Shown piece after piece: positions 27,247 to 36,458 of a DNA stretch of 64,000 nucleotides. The number at the start of each line of letters is the position of its first letter. Position 1 is the stretch's first letter. The position numbers and the translations under genes are program-made. The notes below the pieces were generated by a model, which did not search any database, was not told the DNA's origin, and worked only from the letters and a program-made list of their open reading frames with translations. This DNA is from Firmicutes bacterium UBA6806 (lineage in GTDB: Bacteria; Bacillota; Clostridia; Peptostreptococcales; Acidaminobacteraceae), in contig DKFC01000039.1 in the NCBI GenBank assembly GCA_002452745.1, forward strand, positions 1-64,000, read 5' to 3'.

Positions 27247-27736
27247 TAAAATCACCTAACTTATAACCATTGAGTCTTTTAAAGATAATCGCATACAGGA
27301 TGAGCCCTATGATACTGTTGTAAATCATTTCCGTCAATATCTTGGTATACATCAGCCCCAGCGGAATTGTCGATTGTAAAAAGAACATAAAAATATAAAA
27401 TCCCAAGTGGTAGATAAAAGTGGATAGGGCAATTAGAAACACAGGTGTCAAAAAATTGCCCTTAAACATAATTTTTTCGAGTCTCGTAATCAAGTAAACA
27501 ATCAAGACATACAAAATCAGATTGATACCCAGTATTTTTCCTAAAAAGACATCCTGTAACGCACCGTAAGTGATTGCATAGACGTAGGCGTGCTTATCAG
27601 AAAGCAAAGCAATCAATGGAATAGACAAAATGATGCAAAGATTTGGCAATGCATCATTTATTCTAAAAATTTGAAAAACGGTACTCATCAATATGAAGTT
27701 TACAAATCCTATTAAAACGATATAACGGTATTTCAT
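27239..27736 (-). CDS. mreD: rod shape-determining protein MreD
   Basis: The 165-residue integral membrane protein has five or six hydrophobic segments and no other motif; identity rests on this and its place between mreC and PBP2. MreD works with MreC to organise the elongation machinery. The ATG at 27736 is preceded by AGGAG and lies 7 bases after mreC; the longer upstream frame overlaps mreC and is rejected. Confidence 0.88.
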   Translation of the reverse strand: MKYRYIVLIGFVNFILMSTVFQIFRINDALPNLCIILSIPLIALLSDKHAYVYAITYGALQDVFLGKILGINLILYVLIVYLITRLEKIMFKGNFLTPVFLIALSTFIYHLGFYIFMFFLQSTIPLGLMYTKILTEMIYNSIIGLILYAIIFKRLNGYKLGDFNA

Positions 27737-27743
27737 AACGCTC

Positions 27744-28622
27744 CTATTCAGAAGTGTCCGTAGCTTCCGCATCAGTCTCAGGGAGTGTCTGCACCTGTTC
27801 TGACTCTCTATACGGAATAACCAGCACTTTGTTGATTTTCTTAAAGTTTACCGCTGGAACAACTTTTATCTTTTTCAAAAACAAGTCCTTGTCATCTATG
27901 ACCTCATAAATCCTTCCGATGAGGATTCCCTTTGGATACATGCCAAGTCCAGAGGTTACAATATAGTCGTTGACATTGACAACTGCCTTTGGATCATACA
28001 GTTCCCCCACCAATTCATAATTAGAGGTTCCATTTAAAATTCCATCGTAATCATCTGTGACTCTGAGCATTTCAAACCCAACAGAGGACTTGTGGTCTAT
28101 GATGGAGATAACTTTGGACCAGTTATCTCCCACTTCATATACAAGTCCAACCAAACCATTTCCGTTAATCACAGTGCTGTTCTTTACGATGCCTTGGTTG
28201 GCCCCTGCATCTATGGTAAACATATTGAACCAGTTTCCGATATCTTTTGATGTGACGTTACAAGCAATGTAATCGTTCACATCAAATCTGTTCACATAGT
28301 TCAGAGCGTGACTCAAATCTTCAAGCTCCTTCAGTTCCTTTTGCTGAAGGGTCAAAGAGACAATTTGTTCCTTCAAGTGTTCATTCTCAAGGGTTAAATC
28401 TTCGTTTAACGTCTTGTAGTTTAAAACATTTATAACGGGTTCTGTCCTCTCATCGACAAAATTGCCGATGCCGCTTAGAAACCTTTGTATCGGCGAGAGA
28501 ATTGAACCAATTTGGCTTTCTATAAAGGTTATGCGCTCCCTGCCTCCAAAAGAAATTGCCATGAGAATGAGTAAAATGATGCCCATTAAAACAACTATCA
28601 CTTTTTTATAACGCTCATTCAT
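27744..28622 (-). CDS. mreC: rod shape-determining protein MreC
   Basis: The 292-residue protein has an N-terminal membrane anchor (about residues 8-25), a coiled coil (about 65-105) and the beta-barrel periplasmic-type domain with G-L-V-G-x-V and the G-D-x-V-x-T-S-G-like (Y-I-V-T-S-G-L-G) motif, then a short acidic tail. MreC links MreB to PBP2. It follows mreB by 17 bases. Confidence 0.95.
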   Translation of the reverse strand: MNERYKKVIVVLMGIILLILMAISFGGRERITFIESQIGSILSPIQRFLSGIGNFVDERTEPVINVLNYKTLNEDLTLENEHLKEQIVSLTLQQKELKELEDLSHALNYVNRFDVNDYIACNVTSKDIGNWFNMFTIDAGANQGIVKNSTVINGNGLVGLVYEVGDNWSKVISIIDHKSSVGFEMLRVTDDYDGILNGTSNYELVGELYDPKAVVNVNDYIVTSGLGMYPKGILIGRIYEVIDDKDLFLKKIKVVPAVNFKKINKVLVIPYRESEQVQTLPETDAEATDTSE

Positions 28623-28639
28623 TTCATCACCAACATTTT

Positions 28640-29665
28640 CTATAGAGATCTAGAAGAAATAAAGACTTCCTTCAAGTCATTGAAGCTCTCAACAGCTTTA
28701 CTTGTTCCAACTGCCACGCAATCCAAAGGATTTTCAGCAATTTTAACTGGCATACCCGTTTCCTTTTTAATTAGTTTGTCCAAGTCAGTAAGCAATGCAC
28801 CACCACCAGCTAAGACAATTCCCGACTGGTAAATATCTGATGCAAGTTCAGGAGGTGTCTTTTCAAGCGTAGACTTAACCCCTTCTACAATCGCTTGAAT
28901 TGGCTCTTTAATTGCTTCATATATCTCACTTGAATGAAGCAGTAAAGTGTTTGGAAGTCCAGTTACAAGATTTCTCCCTGTGACTTCGAAAGTTCTCTCT
29001 TGGTTTGGAATCAAAGCACAAGCAATGCTCATCTTTATATTTTCTGCTGTTCTCTCACCAATCATCAAACTGTATTTTTTGCGAACATAATTCACGATAG
29101 AATCATCTAATTCATCCCCTGCAATTCTAATTGATCTGCTGGTAACGATTCCGCCGAGGGAAATAACTGCAATCTCAGTTGTACCGCCACCGATATCTAC
29201 AATCATGCTGCCTGTTGGCTCTGTTATCGGCAAATCTGCTCCGATGGCTGCCGCCATTGGTTCTTCAATTAGAAAAGCGTCCTTTGCACCTGCTGATAAT
29301 GAAGCCTCATAGACAGCTCTCTTCTCAACTTCAGTGACCTGTGATGGAATTCCCACAACTACTTTTGCGCCTGTTAGGAAATTCATATTTGGAACAGCTT
29401 TGTTCATAAAGTATTTAATCATCTTCTGAGTGATGTCAAAATCTGCGATAACGCCATCTTTTAGGGGTCTAATAGCTCTAATTTGTCCCGGTGTTTTACC
29501 GATCATATCCTTTGCTTCTTTACCCACGGCTAAAACATGGCCCTTGTCATTGATCGCCACAACAGAAGATTCTCTAACGACGATGCCCTTGCCCTTAACA
29601 CATACCAGTGTATTTGCTGTTCCTAAATCAATACCTAATTGCTTGTAAAATAATCCAAATCTCAT
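28640..29665 (-). CDS. mreB: rod shape-determining actin homologue MreB
   Basis: MreB polymerises under the membrane and guides cell-wall synthesis. The 341-residue protein has all actin-fold signatures: G-I-D-L-G-T-A-N-T near the N-terminus, D-I-G-G-G-T-T-E-I in the middle and G-I-V-L-A-G-G-G-A near the C-terminus. The ATG at 29665 has AAAGGA 9 bases upstream; an upstream GTG in frame lacks a ribosome site. Confidence 0.97.
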   Translation of the reverse strand: MRFGLFYKQLGIDLGTANTLVCVKGKGIVVRESSVVAINDKGHVLAVGKEAKDMIGKTPGQIRAIRPLKDGVIADFDITQKMIKYFMNKAVPNMNFLTGAKVVVGIPSQVTEVEKRAVYEASLSAGAKDAFLIEEPMAAAIGADLPITEPTGSMIVDIGGGTTEIAVISLGGIVTSRSIRIAGDELDDSIVNYVRKKYSLMIGERTAENIKMSIACALIPNQERTFEVTGRNLVTGLPNTLLLHSSEIYEAIKEPIQAIVEGVKSTLEKTPPELASDIYQSGIVLAGGGALLTDLDKLIKKETGMPVKIAENPLDCVAVGTSKAVESFNDLKEVFISSRSL

Positions 29666-29703
29666 TTCTAACGTTCCTTTCACTCAACATAATTTCTTTG
29701 AAA

Positions 29704-30378
29704 TTATAACTGACCGTTTTCTTTGAAGCTATAGTAGCTCTCTCGGCCGATAATGATATGATCAATCAAATTTATTCCCACGATATTTCCCGCTTCGGAT
29801 AGCCTCGTTGTGACGCCGAAATCTTCTCGGCTTGGCGTTGGATATCCCGATGGATGATTGTGGACCGCTATAATAGCAGCGGCACTCTTTTTAATTGCTC
29901 TATTGAAAACCTCTCTCGGATGCACAATAGATGCATTGAGACTTCCGATAGAAATAATTTCCCAACTCATGATTTCATTTTTGACATTTAAAAATACAAC
30001 GATGAATTTTTCGACCTTTTCAAATTGCATCTCTGATTTGAAAAATTCGTGAATTGCCTGTGGGGAGTTGACCTTTTGCTTCGTCTTAAACTCTGAACGC
30101 TTCAAGCGCCTTCCAAATTCAATACCAGCAAGAACCTGACATGCCTTTGATGGGCCTATTCCCTCTATAAGACATAGTTCCTCAATCGTCTTAACTCCAA
30201 TTTCCGAAAGATCATTCGAACAGGACTTTATAATGTCGTTTGCGAGGTCAATTGCTGACTTGCTCGCTGTTCCAGTCCTGAGGATTATCGCCAGTAGCTC
30301 GGCATTTGATAATCCACTTGCGCCTTCCCTTATCATCTTTTCTCTCGGTCTTTCCTCAACTGGCAATTCTCTTATCAT
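29704..30378 (-). CDS. radC: RadC/UPF0758 family JAB-domain protein
   Basis: The 224-residue protein has an N-terminal helix-hairpin-helix (I-E-G-I-G-P-S-K-A) and a C-terminal JAB1/MPN-like metalloprotein domain with the H-N-H-P-S-G-x(n)-D zinc motif. The historical name RadC does not reflect a proven repair role; the function is uncertain. It lies 3 bases downstream of maf in the maf-radC-mreB order. Confidence 0.93.
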   Translation of the reverse strand: MIRELPVEERPREKMIREGASGLSNAELLAIILRTGTASKSAIDLANDIIKSCSNDLSEIGVKTIEELCLIEGIGPSKACQVLAGIEFGRRLKRSEFKTKQKVNSPQAIHEFFKSEMQFEKVEKFIVVFLNVKNEIMSWEIISIGSLNASIVHPREVFNRAIKKSAAAIIAVHNHPSGYPTPSREDFGVTTRLSEAGNIVGINLIDHIIIGRESYYSFKENGQL

Positions 30379-30381
30379 CGG

Positions 30382-30969
30382 TTAAAGCCCCTCTCTCGTC
30401 AGTAGATTTATTTTAAATGCATTATTTAAAATTTCATTTAACTTAGAGAGTGGCATGCCCATAACGCTGAAAAAATCACCATTTATGGATTTCACAAGCA
30501 CCGACCCAAGACCTTGTATGCCATATGCCCCAGCTTTATCCAGTGGTTCACCACTTTCCACGTAGGCATTTATGACAGTGTCAGATAAGTCGTTGAATGT
30601 AACTTCTGTCTCAACGTAATCAATTATCTTGATTCCCTTTTCCAGACAGATTACGGCAACGCCAGTATAGACAGAATGCGTTTTTCCACTGAGTTTTTTT
30701 AGCATTTCCACAGCTTCGCTTGCGTCTGACGGTTTCCCCAACACTTCATCAAGGTAGACGATTGTGTCACTTCCTATCACAATTGCATCCTCCACACGCT
30801 CACAGATATCAAATGCCTTTTCAAAGGCAAGACCCATGACAATGTTTTCCGGGGATTCCTCAGTTAGACTTTTTTCATCAATCTCGCTTGGAATACACTC
30901 AAATGGCACGTTCATCATTTTTAGCAGTTCTGATCTTCTAGGCGATGATGATGCCAATACGATTCTCAT
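30382..30969 (-). CDS. maf: Maf-family nucleotide pyrophosphatase
   Basis: Maf proteins hydrolyse dTTP/UTP or modified nucleotides, protecting against their incorporation, and have been linked to septum inhibition. The 195-residue protein has the L-A-S-x-S-P-R-R-x-E-L-L motif at the N-terminus, the S-D-T-I-V motif and the D-K-A-G-A-Y-G-I-Q-G segment. Its place at the head of the radC-mre operon is typical. Confidence 0.95.
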   Translation of the reverse strand: MRIVLASSSPRRSELLKMMNVPFECIPSEIDEKSLTEESPENIVMGLAFEKAFDICERVEDAIVIGSDTIVYLDEVLGKPSDASEAVEMLKKLSGKTHSVYTGVAVICLEKGIKIIDYVETEVTFNDLSDTVINAYVESGEPLDKAGAYGIQGLGSVLVKSINGDFFSVMGMPLSKLNEILNNAFKINLLTREGL

Positions 30970-30982
30970 TTAGTCCTCCTCT

Positions 30983-31231
30983 TCATAATTTTCTGTAGAG
31001 GACAAATGCCAATACAATTCCGATAATGCCTGATACATTTAAGGTCAATTTAAACCCGAATGTAATATTGACAACACTTAAATCCAATAAAAAGGGATCA
31101 ACCCCTACTGATTTTCCGTAGTTTAATATCGGTACGAGGTCGCCTAGGGCAGCCCCTATGATGCTTCCAATAATTGCGCCTACCAATAACAAGAGCAGCA
31201 ACACGAAACCATCATTACTCTTTACTCTCAT
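30983..31231 (-). CDS. DUF4321 small membrane protein
   Basis: This 82-residue protein has two membrane segments, the first with a glycine-rich G-A-I-I-G-S-I-I-G-A-A-L-G-D motif, matching DUF4321 proteins that precede maf in clostridia. Function unknown. The ATG at 31231 has GAGGTG 3-5 bases upstream; the in-frame GTG two codons earlier overlaps that ribosome site. Confidence 0.8.
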   Translation of the reverse strand: MRVKSNDGFVLLLLLLVGAIIGSIIGAALGDLVPILNYGKSVGVDPFLLDLSVVNITFGFKLTLNVSGIIGIVLAFVLYRKL

Positions 31232-31287
31232 AGTCACCTCGATAATACCATAATTTTACATTTAGTGCCAGTACATTTCTATATAAG

Positions 31288-31309
31288 TTTAGCATTATGT
31301 CCTGCTAAA
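31288..31309. repeat. 7-bp inverted repeat upstream of the DUF4321-maf-mre operon
   Basis: TTTAGCA (31288-31294) and TGCTAAA (31303-31309) are perfect inverted repeats with an 8-base centre, about 60 bases before the DUF4321 start. Possible operator; no good promoter was recognised around it. Confidence 0.3.
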
Positions 31310-31434
31310 TACAAGATAAATGGTTGACCAAAATTAATGAATTTTATTAAATATTCAATGTCTCAGCTAATATTTGGTTAACACTTAAAACGGATGGGCT
31401 AATTTATGTATGACCGCTTTTGCGATCTGATGCA

Positions 31435-32634
31435 TCAAAGGCGTACCTTATATGCTATATAGAGATTCCCAAGCGAGATAACCGACGCCATATAGAAAAT
31501 ATATTGTGGTCCAACGCCCACCCAGACTAATCCACCTAAAACGGCACATATAATAGATACGAAATGGTCTAAACTCTGGCCTAATGTGAGTGTATGTGTA
31601 ATGTCCGACTTATCTGTGGCGATTCTCTTTAGGTATAGCGTTCTAATCAGTCCCATGTTCGTGGACATCCTGTCAATAATAAAGATAGCATATGCCAAGA
31701 AAAGTCCGATTCCAACCTTCGAAATACTTCCATCTGCATAGCCGCCACTTAAAACACCATATACGGCATAGACAACGATAAACGACAACGCATCTGCATA
31801 GAGCATTTTTTTGATACCAAATCGGTCTATCCACTTTCCGAGGAAACTCATGAAGAATATGCCAATAAACGAACCTATAATCCCTAAGACTGCAAGTGTG
31901 TCAGCTTTTTTCCCAAGAAGTTCAATTAAAACCCACGGGCCATATACCATCATGATTTGCTTCTGCACGCCAAATAAAATAACTAAATAATAGTAGTATT
32001 TGTACTCCTTCTTCAAGACGAATTTCAACTTTTGAGGCTGATGTCCCATATAGTTTATGGATTTGTCCAGTGCAAACAGCAGAAAAAATACAATTAAAAA
32101 AAGCCCCCCAGCAATTAAGAAAATCCACTTTGTCTGAGTCGTAAAGCTGAAAAATCCCATCTTAAACCCCAGATAGACCAGAACTGCCGCCAACATTTGA
32201 AAGGCAGTGAAAATGCCCTTGTACCGCCCCATTTGCCTGCCAATATCCTCGCCATCTGTGAGTTCCATTCCAATACTGTCCTGAAGCGGAAAGAACAGGT
32301 GCATTCCGAGCGAGTTGATAAAAATAAAAATCAGCATTATATTAAACGAAGGCGTCACCAGTCCCAGAACTGTAATGCCTATGAAACTCAGAATCTGCGC
32401 CACCATTGCAATTTTAATATCACTGATGAATGAAAGCGCCGCAATCACAAAGACGCTCAAAATCCCAGGAATCTCTCTTGGAAACTCAATAAGCCCTCTT
32501 TGAAAGGCATTTACATTATAGGCATCCTTAAAATAATTTGAGATAACGGCATTGCTAAGGCCTAACCCCACTGCGGTTAGGGCAATAACCAACACATAAA
32601 CCCACCGTTCATAACTCTGTTTATTTGATTTCAT
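31435..32634 (-). CDS. major facilitator superfamily permease
   Basis: The 399-residue protein has about twelve hydrophobic segments and the cytoplasmic loop with G-R-Q-M-G-R-Y-K-G, typical of MFS permeases. No substrate can be inferred. It lies downstream of the rnf operon, behind that operon's terminator hairpin, on the same strand; it may be read through or have its own promoter in 32635-32680. Confidence 0.8.
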   Translation of the reverse strand: MKSNKQSYERWVYVLVIALTAVGLGLSNAVISNYFKDAYNVNAFQRGLIEFPREIPGILSVFVIAALSFISDIKIAMVAQILSFIGITVLGLVTPSFNIMLIFIFINSLGMHLFFPLQDSIGMELTDGEDIGRQMGRYKGIFTAFQMLAAVLVYLGFKMGFFSFTTQTKWIFLIAGGLFLIVFFLLFALDKSINYMGHQPQKLKFVLKKEYKYYYYLVILFGVQKQIMMVYGPWVLIELLGKKADTLAVLGIIGSFIGIFFMSFLGKWIDRFGIKKMLYADALSFIVVYAVYGVLSGGYADGSISKVGIGLFLAYAIFIIDRMSTNMGLIRTLYLKRIATDKSDITHTLTLGQSLDHFVSIICAVLGGLVWVGVGPQYIFYMASVISLGNLYIAYKVRL

Positions 32635-32679
32635 CTTTGCATCATCCCCCAGTTATACATAACATTCCTATTAATTTAA

Positions 32680-32711
32680 AGAAAAGAAACCCGATGTCAG
32701 GTTTCTTTTCT
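32680..32711 (-). terminator. terminator of the rnf operon
   Basis: AGAAAAGAAACC and GGTTTCTTTTCT form a perfect 12-bp stem with an 8-base loop, 24 bases after the rnfB stop, with a T-rich tail on the minus strand. Confidence 0.75.
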
Positions 32712-32734
32712 CAAAAGACTGAATCAACAGTCGT

Positions 32735-33724
32735 TTATTTCATTTCGATGGCTTTTTTAGGACATTTTGTTTCACAAACGCCACAGCCTATACATTTATC
32801 TTGATCAATTTCATGTACTTTTTTCAGTTCGCCTGTGATGGCATCAACAGGACAATTTTTTGCGCAGATCGTACAGCCTATACACTTTTCATCTATAATA
32901 TGAGCTTTTTTACGAGCACTTAAATCGCCTTCGATTGCTTTAGTCGGACACTTCTCAACACAGACCATGCAATTTGTACACTTGTCATAATCAATCACTG
33001 CCAAATTGTTCACCACATGAATTGCGTCGAATGGACAATTTCTCTCACAGAGTCCACAGGCGATACAAGCTACACTACAGTTCTTCTTAACTTGTGGTCC
33101 CTTATCCTTGTTGTTACAATCAACAATTGTCATCTGTTCATAAGGCACTAAAGTGATAACATCCTTTGGGCAAGCTTCAATACATTTATTACAAGATGTA
33201 CATTTTTCAGGATCAACTTCGGCAATGCCCTTATCATTGATGTAAATTGCATCAAAAGGACAGACTTGCACACATGTTCCAAATCCCATACAGCCGTATA
33301 AGCAGCTCTTAGGGCCACCGTTTAACATGTTTGCAGCCACACAGCTGTCAAAACCCTCGTAGTCAAACCGGTTTGTACACTTCTCCTCATCGCCTTTACA
33401 AAGAACTTTTGCAACTTTCTTAACGCTTTCGCCAGCATCCAGTCCCATGATTTTTGCAATATTTGCCGCACATTCAGCACCGCCAACAGGACATCCATTT
33501 ACGGGTGCAATTCCCTTGACCACAGCATTTGAAAATCCATCACAGCCTGGATAACCACAGGCACCACAGTTTGCGCCTGGTACGACTTCACGAACTGCCA
33601 CAACCCTCGGGTCAACTTCAACAGCAAACTTTTTAGATGCAAGCGCAAGTCCTGATCCAAATAGCAGCCCCATGACGCCTAATATACCTGCGGCAACCAA
33701 TATACTCATTATATCCATTGTCAT
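32735..33724 (-). CDS. rnfB: Rnf complex Fe-S subunit RnfB
   Basis: RnfB is the electron-entry Fe-S subunit of the Rnf ferredoxin:NAD+ oxidoreductase. The 329-residue protein starts with a membrane helix, followed by the C-G-A-C-G-Y-P-G-C cluster domain and a long ferredoxin-like array with repeated C-x2-C-x2-C-x3-C-P motifs; I count about six such motifs plus the N-terminal cluster, as in the long RnfB of acetogens and clostridia rather than the shorter proteobacterial form. It ends the rnfCDGEAB operon. Confidence 0.97.
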   Translation of the reverse strand: MTMDIMSILVAAGILGVMGLLFGSGLALASKKFAVEVDPRVVAVREVVPGANCGACGYPGCDGFSNAVVKGIAPVNGCPVGGAECAANIAKIMGLDAGESVKKVAKVLCKGDEEKCTNRFDYEGFDSCVAANMLNGGPKSCLYGCMGFGTCVQVCPFDAIYINDKGIAEVDPEKCTSCNKCIEACPKDVITLVPYEQMTIVDCNNKDKGPQVKKNCSVACIACGLCERNCPFDAIHVVNNLAVIDYDKCTNCMVCVEKCPTKAIEGDLSARKKAHIIDEKCIGCTICAKNCPVDAITGELKKVHEIDQDKCIGCGVCETKCPKKAIEMK

Positions 33725-33733
33725 TCACCCTTT

Positions 33734-34315
33734 CTAAACCAGCCCAGTAAAGCCCAAGAAAGCAATTGACATTAAACTCGCTGTAATCAATGCAATTGGA
33801 AATCCTTTAAAAGGCAACGGAACATCTGAAATTTCGATTTTTTCTCTTATACCTGCAAATAAAACAATGGCAAGTGAAAAACCGATAGCGGCAAAAAACG
33901 AATGGACAATTGTCTGAACCAAACCAAATTTGTATTGGATGTTCAAAAGTGCCAGACCTAAAACAGCACAGTTAGTGGTAATCAGCGGAAGAAATACGCC
34001 AAGAGCTTGATAAAGTGTCGGACTCATCTTTTGAAGAACAATCTCGACAAATTGCACAAGCGATGCTATAACCAAAATAAATGCAGCTGTTTGCAAATAT
34101 TCATAGTGAAGCGGTACCAATATAAAATACTGTACGAAGTATGTCAAAATACCTGCCAGTGTCATTACGAATGTAACAGCCATCCCCATGCCAAATGCAG
34201 TCTCAACTTGCTTTGAAACTCCGAGAAAAGGACATATCCCAAGAAATCTCGAAAGTACGAAGTTGTTTACGAGGATTGCACTGACCATTATTACAAATAA
34301 ACTTGCATTTTCCAA
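33734..34315 (-). CDS. rnfA: Rnf complex membrane subunit RnfA
   Basis: RnfA is one of two related six-helix membrane subunits of Rnf. The 193-residue protein starts with the N-N-F-V-L-x-R-F-L-G-I-C-P-F-L-G motif and has N-C-A-V-L-G in the middle, where conserved cysteines of RnfA and RnfE hold a [2Fe-2S] centre in the membrane. It lies between rnfE and rnfB with gaps of about 10 bases. Confidence 0.97.
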   Translation of the reverse strand: MENASLFVIMVSAILVNNFVLSRFLGICPFLGVSKQVETAFGMGMAVTFVMTLAGILTYFVQYFILVPLHYEYLQTAAFILVIASLVQFVEIVLQKMSPTLYQALGVFLPLITTNCAVLGLALLNIQYKFGLVQTIVHSFFAAIGFSLAIVLFAGIREKIEISDVPLPFKGFPIALITASLMSIAFLGFTGLV

Positions 34316-34327
34316 AACAACCCCTCC

Positions 34328-34924
34328 TTATTCAGCTCTCTTCATTTGAAAATGATTGTAAATCGCCAACAGAATCCCAAGCGCCAAGAAAGCACCTGGA
34401 GGTAAAATCATGATAAGAGCAGGTTTATAAGAAGCACCTAAAATAGAAATGCCGAAAATACTTCCGTTTCCGAAAAGTTCTCTAACACTGCCTAAGATTG
34501 TAAGTGCTAAAGTAAAACCTAAGCCCATGCCAATACCATCCAACATTGAATCAAGAACGCCATTTTTTGATGCAAATGACTCAGCTCTTGCCAAGATGAT
34601 ACAGTTAACAACAATCAGTGGAATAAACAATCCGAGTGCACTGAATAAAGCGGGCACAAAGGCTTCCATCATCATGCCTACGATGGTAACAAAGCTGGCG
34701 ATAACGACGATAAAAGCCGGGATTCTGACTTTTGATGGAATTACATTTCTGAGGAGTGCAATGGCGACGTTTGAGCACAGTAAAACCGCAGTCGTTGCAA
34801 GTCCCATTCCGACACCGTTAATTGCAGATGTGGTAACTGCAAGTGTTGGACACATCCCTAGCAATTGAACAAAAATTGGATTCTCTTTAAATAGACCATT
34901 TGTTAAATTCTTAATATTCATCAC
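34328..34924 (-). CDS. rnfE: Rnf complex membrane subunit RnfE
   Basis: The 198-residue protein is the RnfA paralogue of the complex, with N-P-I-F-V-Q-L-L-G-M-C-P-T-L-A near the N-terminus and the V-N-C-I-I-L motif, the conserved Cys residues being the expected membrane Fe-S ligands. Six membrane segments are visible. It follows rnfG by 8 bases. Confidence 0.97.
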   Translation of the reverse strand: MMNIKNLTNGLFKENPIFVQLLGMCPTLAVTTSAINGVGMGLATTAVLLCSNVAIALLRNVIPSKVRIPAFIVVIASFVTIVGMMMEAFVPALFSALGLFIPLIVVNCIILARAESFASKNGVLDSMLDGIGMGLGFTLALTILGSVRELFGNGSIFGISILGASYKPALIMILPPGAFLALGILLAIYNHFQMKRAE

Positions 34925-34932
34925 TGTACCCC

Positions 34933-35511
34933 CTAATTCCCGATGACATCGTGATAAGCATCAATAGAAGCATTGACACCACTTGTTATAGCCGCCGAAG
35001 AAATGGTTGCACCTGTAATTGCTTGAATATCTGTATCTGTAGGGTTTGATTTTGCAACCCCTATAGGGCCATCAGCAGATTTTCCGTTGTATTGCTCATA
35101 GAATCCCGGTTCTTTTGCTCTTGCACCAAGTCCCGGTGTCTCTTGATGATTTCCCATTCTCATGCCCGTTACAACGCCTTCTACGTTGATACCAGTAACG
35201 ACTTCAACAGGACCGCCAAATCCAACAGGCAGTGACTTGAAAACGTACCCGACAATATTGTCACTGTCATCATAACCAACGTACACCTCTGAAACAGGTG
35301 CATATTTATCTTTAATCACTGCTACTTTTGCTTCATCTAAATCTTTAAAACTTGTTGCAACAGGTAAAACAGCTGCCTTTGCGGCATCATTTGCAAGTTG
35401 TCTTTGAAACGCTATCTGATCTTTTGTGACCTCATTTGTCATAGCCAACGCAAAAGCTGCCACTGCGCAGATAATCAACAGTATAATTCCGGTTTTTAAA
35501 ATATCTCTCAT
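34933..35511 (-). CDS. rnfG: Rnf complex FMN-carrying subunit RnfG
   Basis: The 192-residue protein has one N-terminal membrane helix and an FMN_bind domain that faces outside. The flavinylation motif is seen as A-I-T-G-A-T-I-S-S, with Thr as the site of phosphoester-linked FMN, which requires an ApbE flavin transferase acting outside the membrane. It overlaps rnfD by one base. Confidence 0.97.
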   Translation of the reverse strand: MRDILKTGIILLIICAVAAFALAMTNEVTKDQIAFQRQLANDAAKAAVLPVATSFKDLDEAKVAVIKDKYAPVSEVYVGYDDSDNIVGYVFKSLPVGFGGPVEVVTGINVEGVVTGMRMGNHQETPGLGARAKEPGFYEQYNGKSADGPIGVAKSNPTDTDIQAITGATISSAAITSGVNASIDAYHDVIGN

Positions 35512-36446
35512 TATTTAGCACCTCCAAAAACACGAGGTTGAGTGTACTTATCAATTAATGGCGCTGCTACATTCATCAGCAATATTGAATAAGAAACCCC
35601 TTCCGGATATCCACCATACAATCTGATAATAGTCGTCAAAAGACCGCAACCCACTGCATAGATAACTTGTCCTCTAGCCGTAATTGGCGACGACGCATAA
35701 TCTGTTGCCATGAACACAGCACCAAGCACTAAACCACCTGCTAAAACGCTAAAAATTGTATACTGAATATCAAATCCACCTAAGAGGAACGTTAAAACAG
35801 CAACAGTTCCCATATATATAAGTGGAATTCTAACACTAATAACTTGTCTATAAACCAGATAAGCACCGCCCAAGAGCAACAGTAAAGCTGAAGTTTCACC
35901 GATACAGCCGCCTATGCTTCCCATAAGCGCCTCGCCGATACCTGGCAATTGAATGTCCAAGCCCTCTTTAATGATGCCAAGAGGTGTCGCTGTGGAAACG
36001 GCATCTGCCTTTACAGCCACCCAAGTTGTCATCTGAACTGGCCAAGATGCAACGAGCATTGCCCTTGCAGCAAGAGCAGGGTTCATCCAGTTATGACCAA
36101 GACCGCCAAATGCTTGTTTTACAATCCCGATAGCAAAGATACTACCCACGACAGGAATCCAAAATGGCACGGTTGAAGGCAAGTTCATCCCGAGCAATAA
36201 TCCTGTGACCACTGCACTGAAATCTGAAACTGTAATTGGTACTTTTCTTACCTTTTGAATAATATACTCTGTTGCAACAGCTGATAGCACCGAAATAACC
36301 AAGACAATCAGCGCGCTCATACCAAAATTGTATACGCCGTAAGCCGCCGCGGGTAAAAGTGCTATAGCAACATCCCTCATAATTTTTTGTGTCGTATCAT
36401 TCGCACGAATATGAGGTGATGAAGAAACTTTTAATCTTGCTTCCAT
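35511..36446 (-). CDS. rnfD: Rnf complex membrane subunit RnfD
   Basis: The 311-residue membrane protein belongs to the NqrB/RnfD family with about nine or ten helices. The FMN attachment site is in V-S-T-A-T-P-L-G, with the Thr before P-L expected to be flavinylated. It couples electron transfer to Na+ or H+ transport. It follows rnfC by 12 bases. Confidence 0.97.
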   Translation of the reverse strand: MEARLKVSSSPHIRANDTTQKIMRDVAIALLPAAAYGVYNFGMSALIVLVISVLSAVATEYIIQKVRKVPITVSDFSAVVTGLLLGMNLPSTVPFWIPVVGSIFAIGIVKQAFGGLGHNWMNPALAARAMLVASWPVQMTTWVAVKADAVSTATPLGIIKEGLDIQLPGIGEALMGSIGGCIGETSALLLLLGGAYLVYRQVISVRIPLIYMGTVAVLTFLLGGFDIQYTIFSVLAGGLVLGAVFMATDYASSPITARGQVIYAVGCGLLTTIIRLYGGYPEGVSYSILLMNVAAPLIDKYTQPRVFGGAK

Positions 36447-36458
36447 TTTATCCTCCCC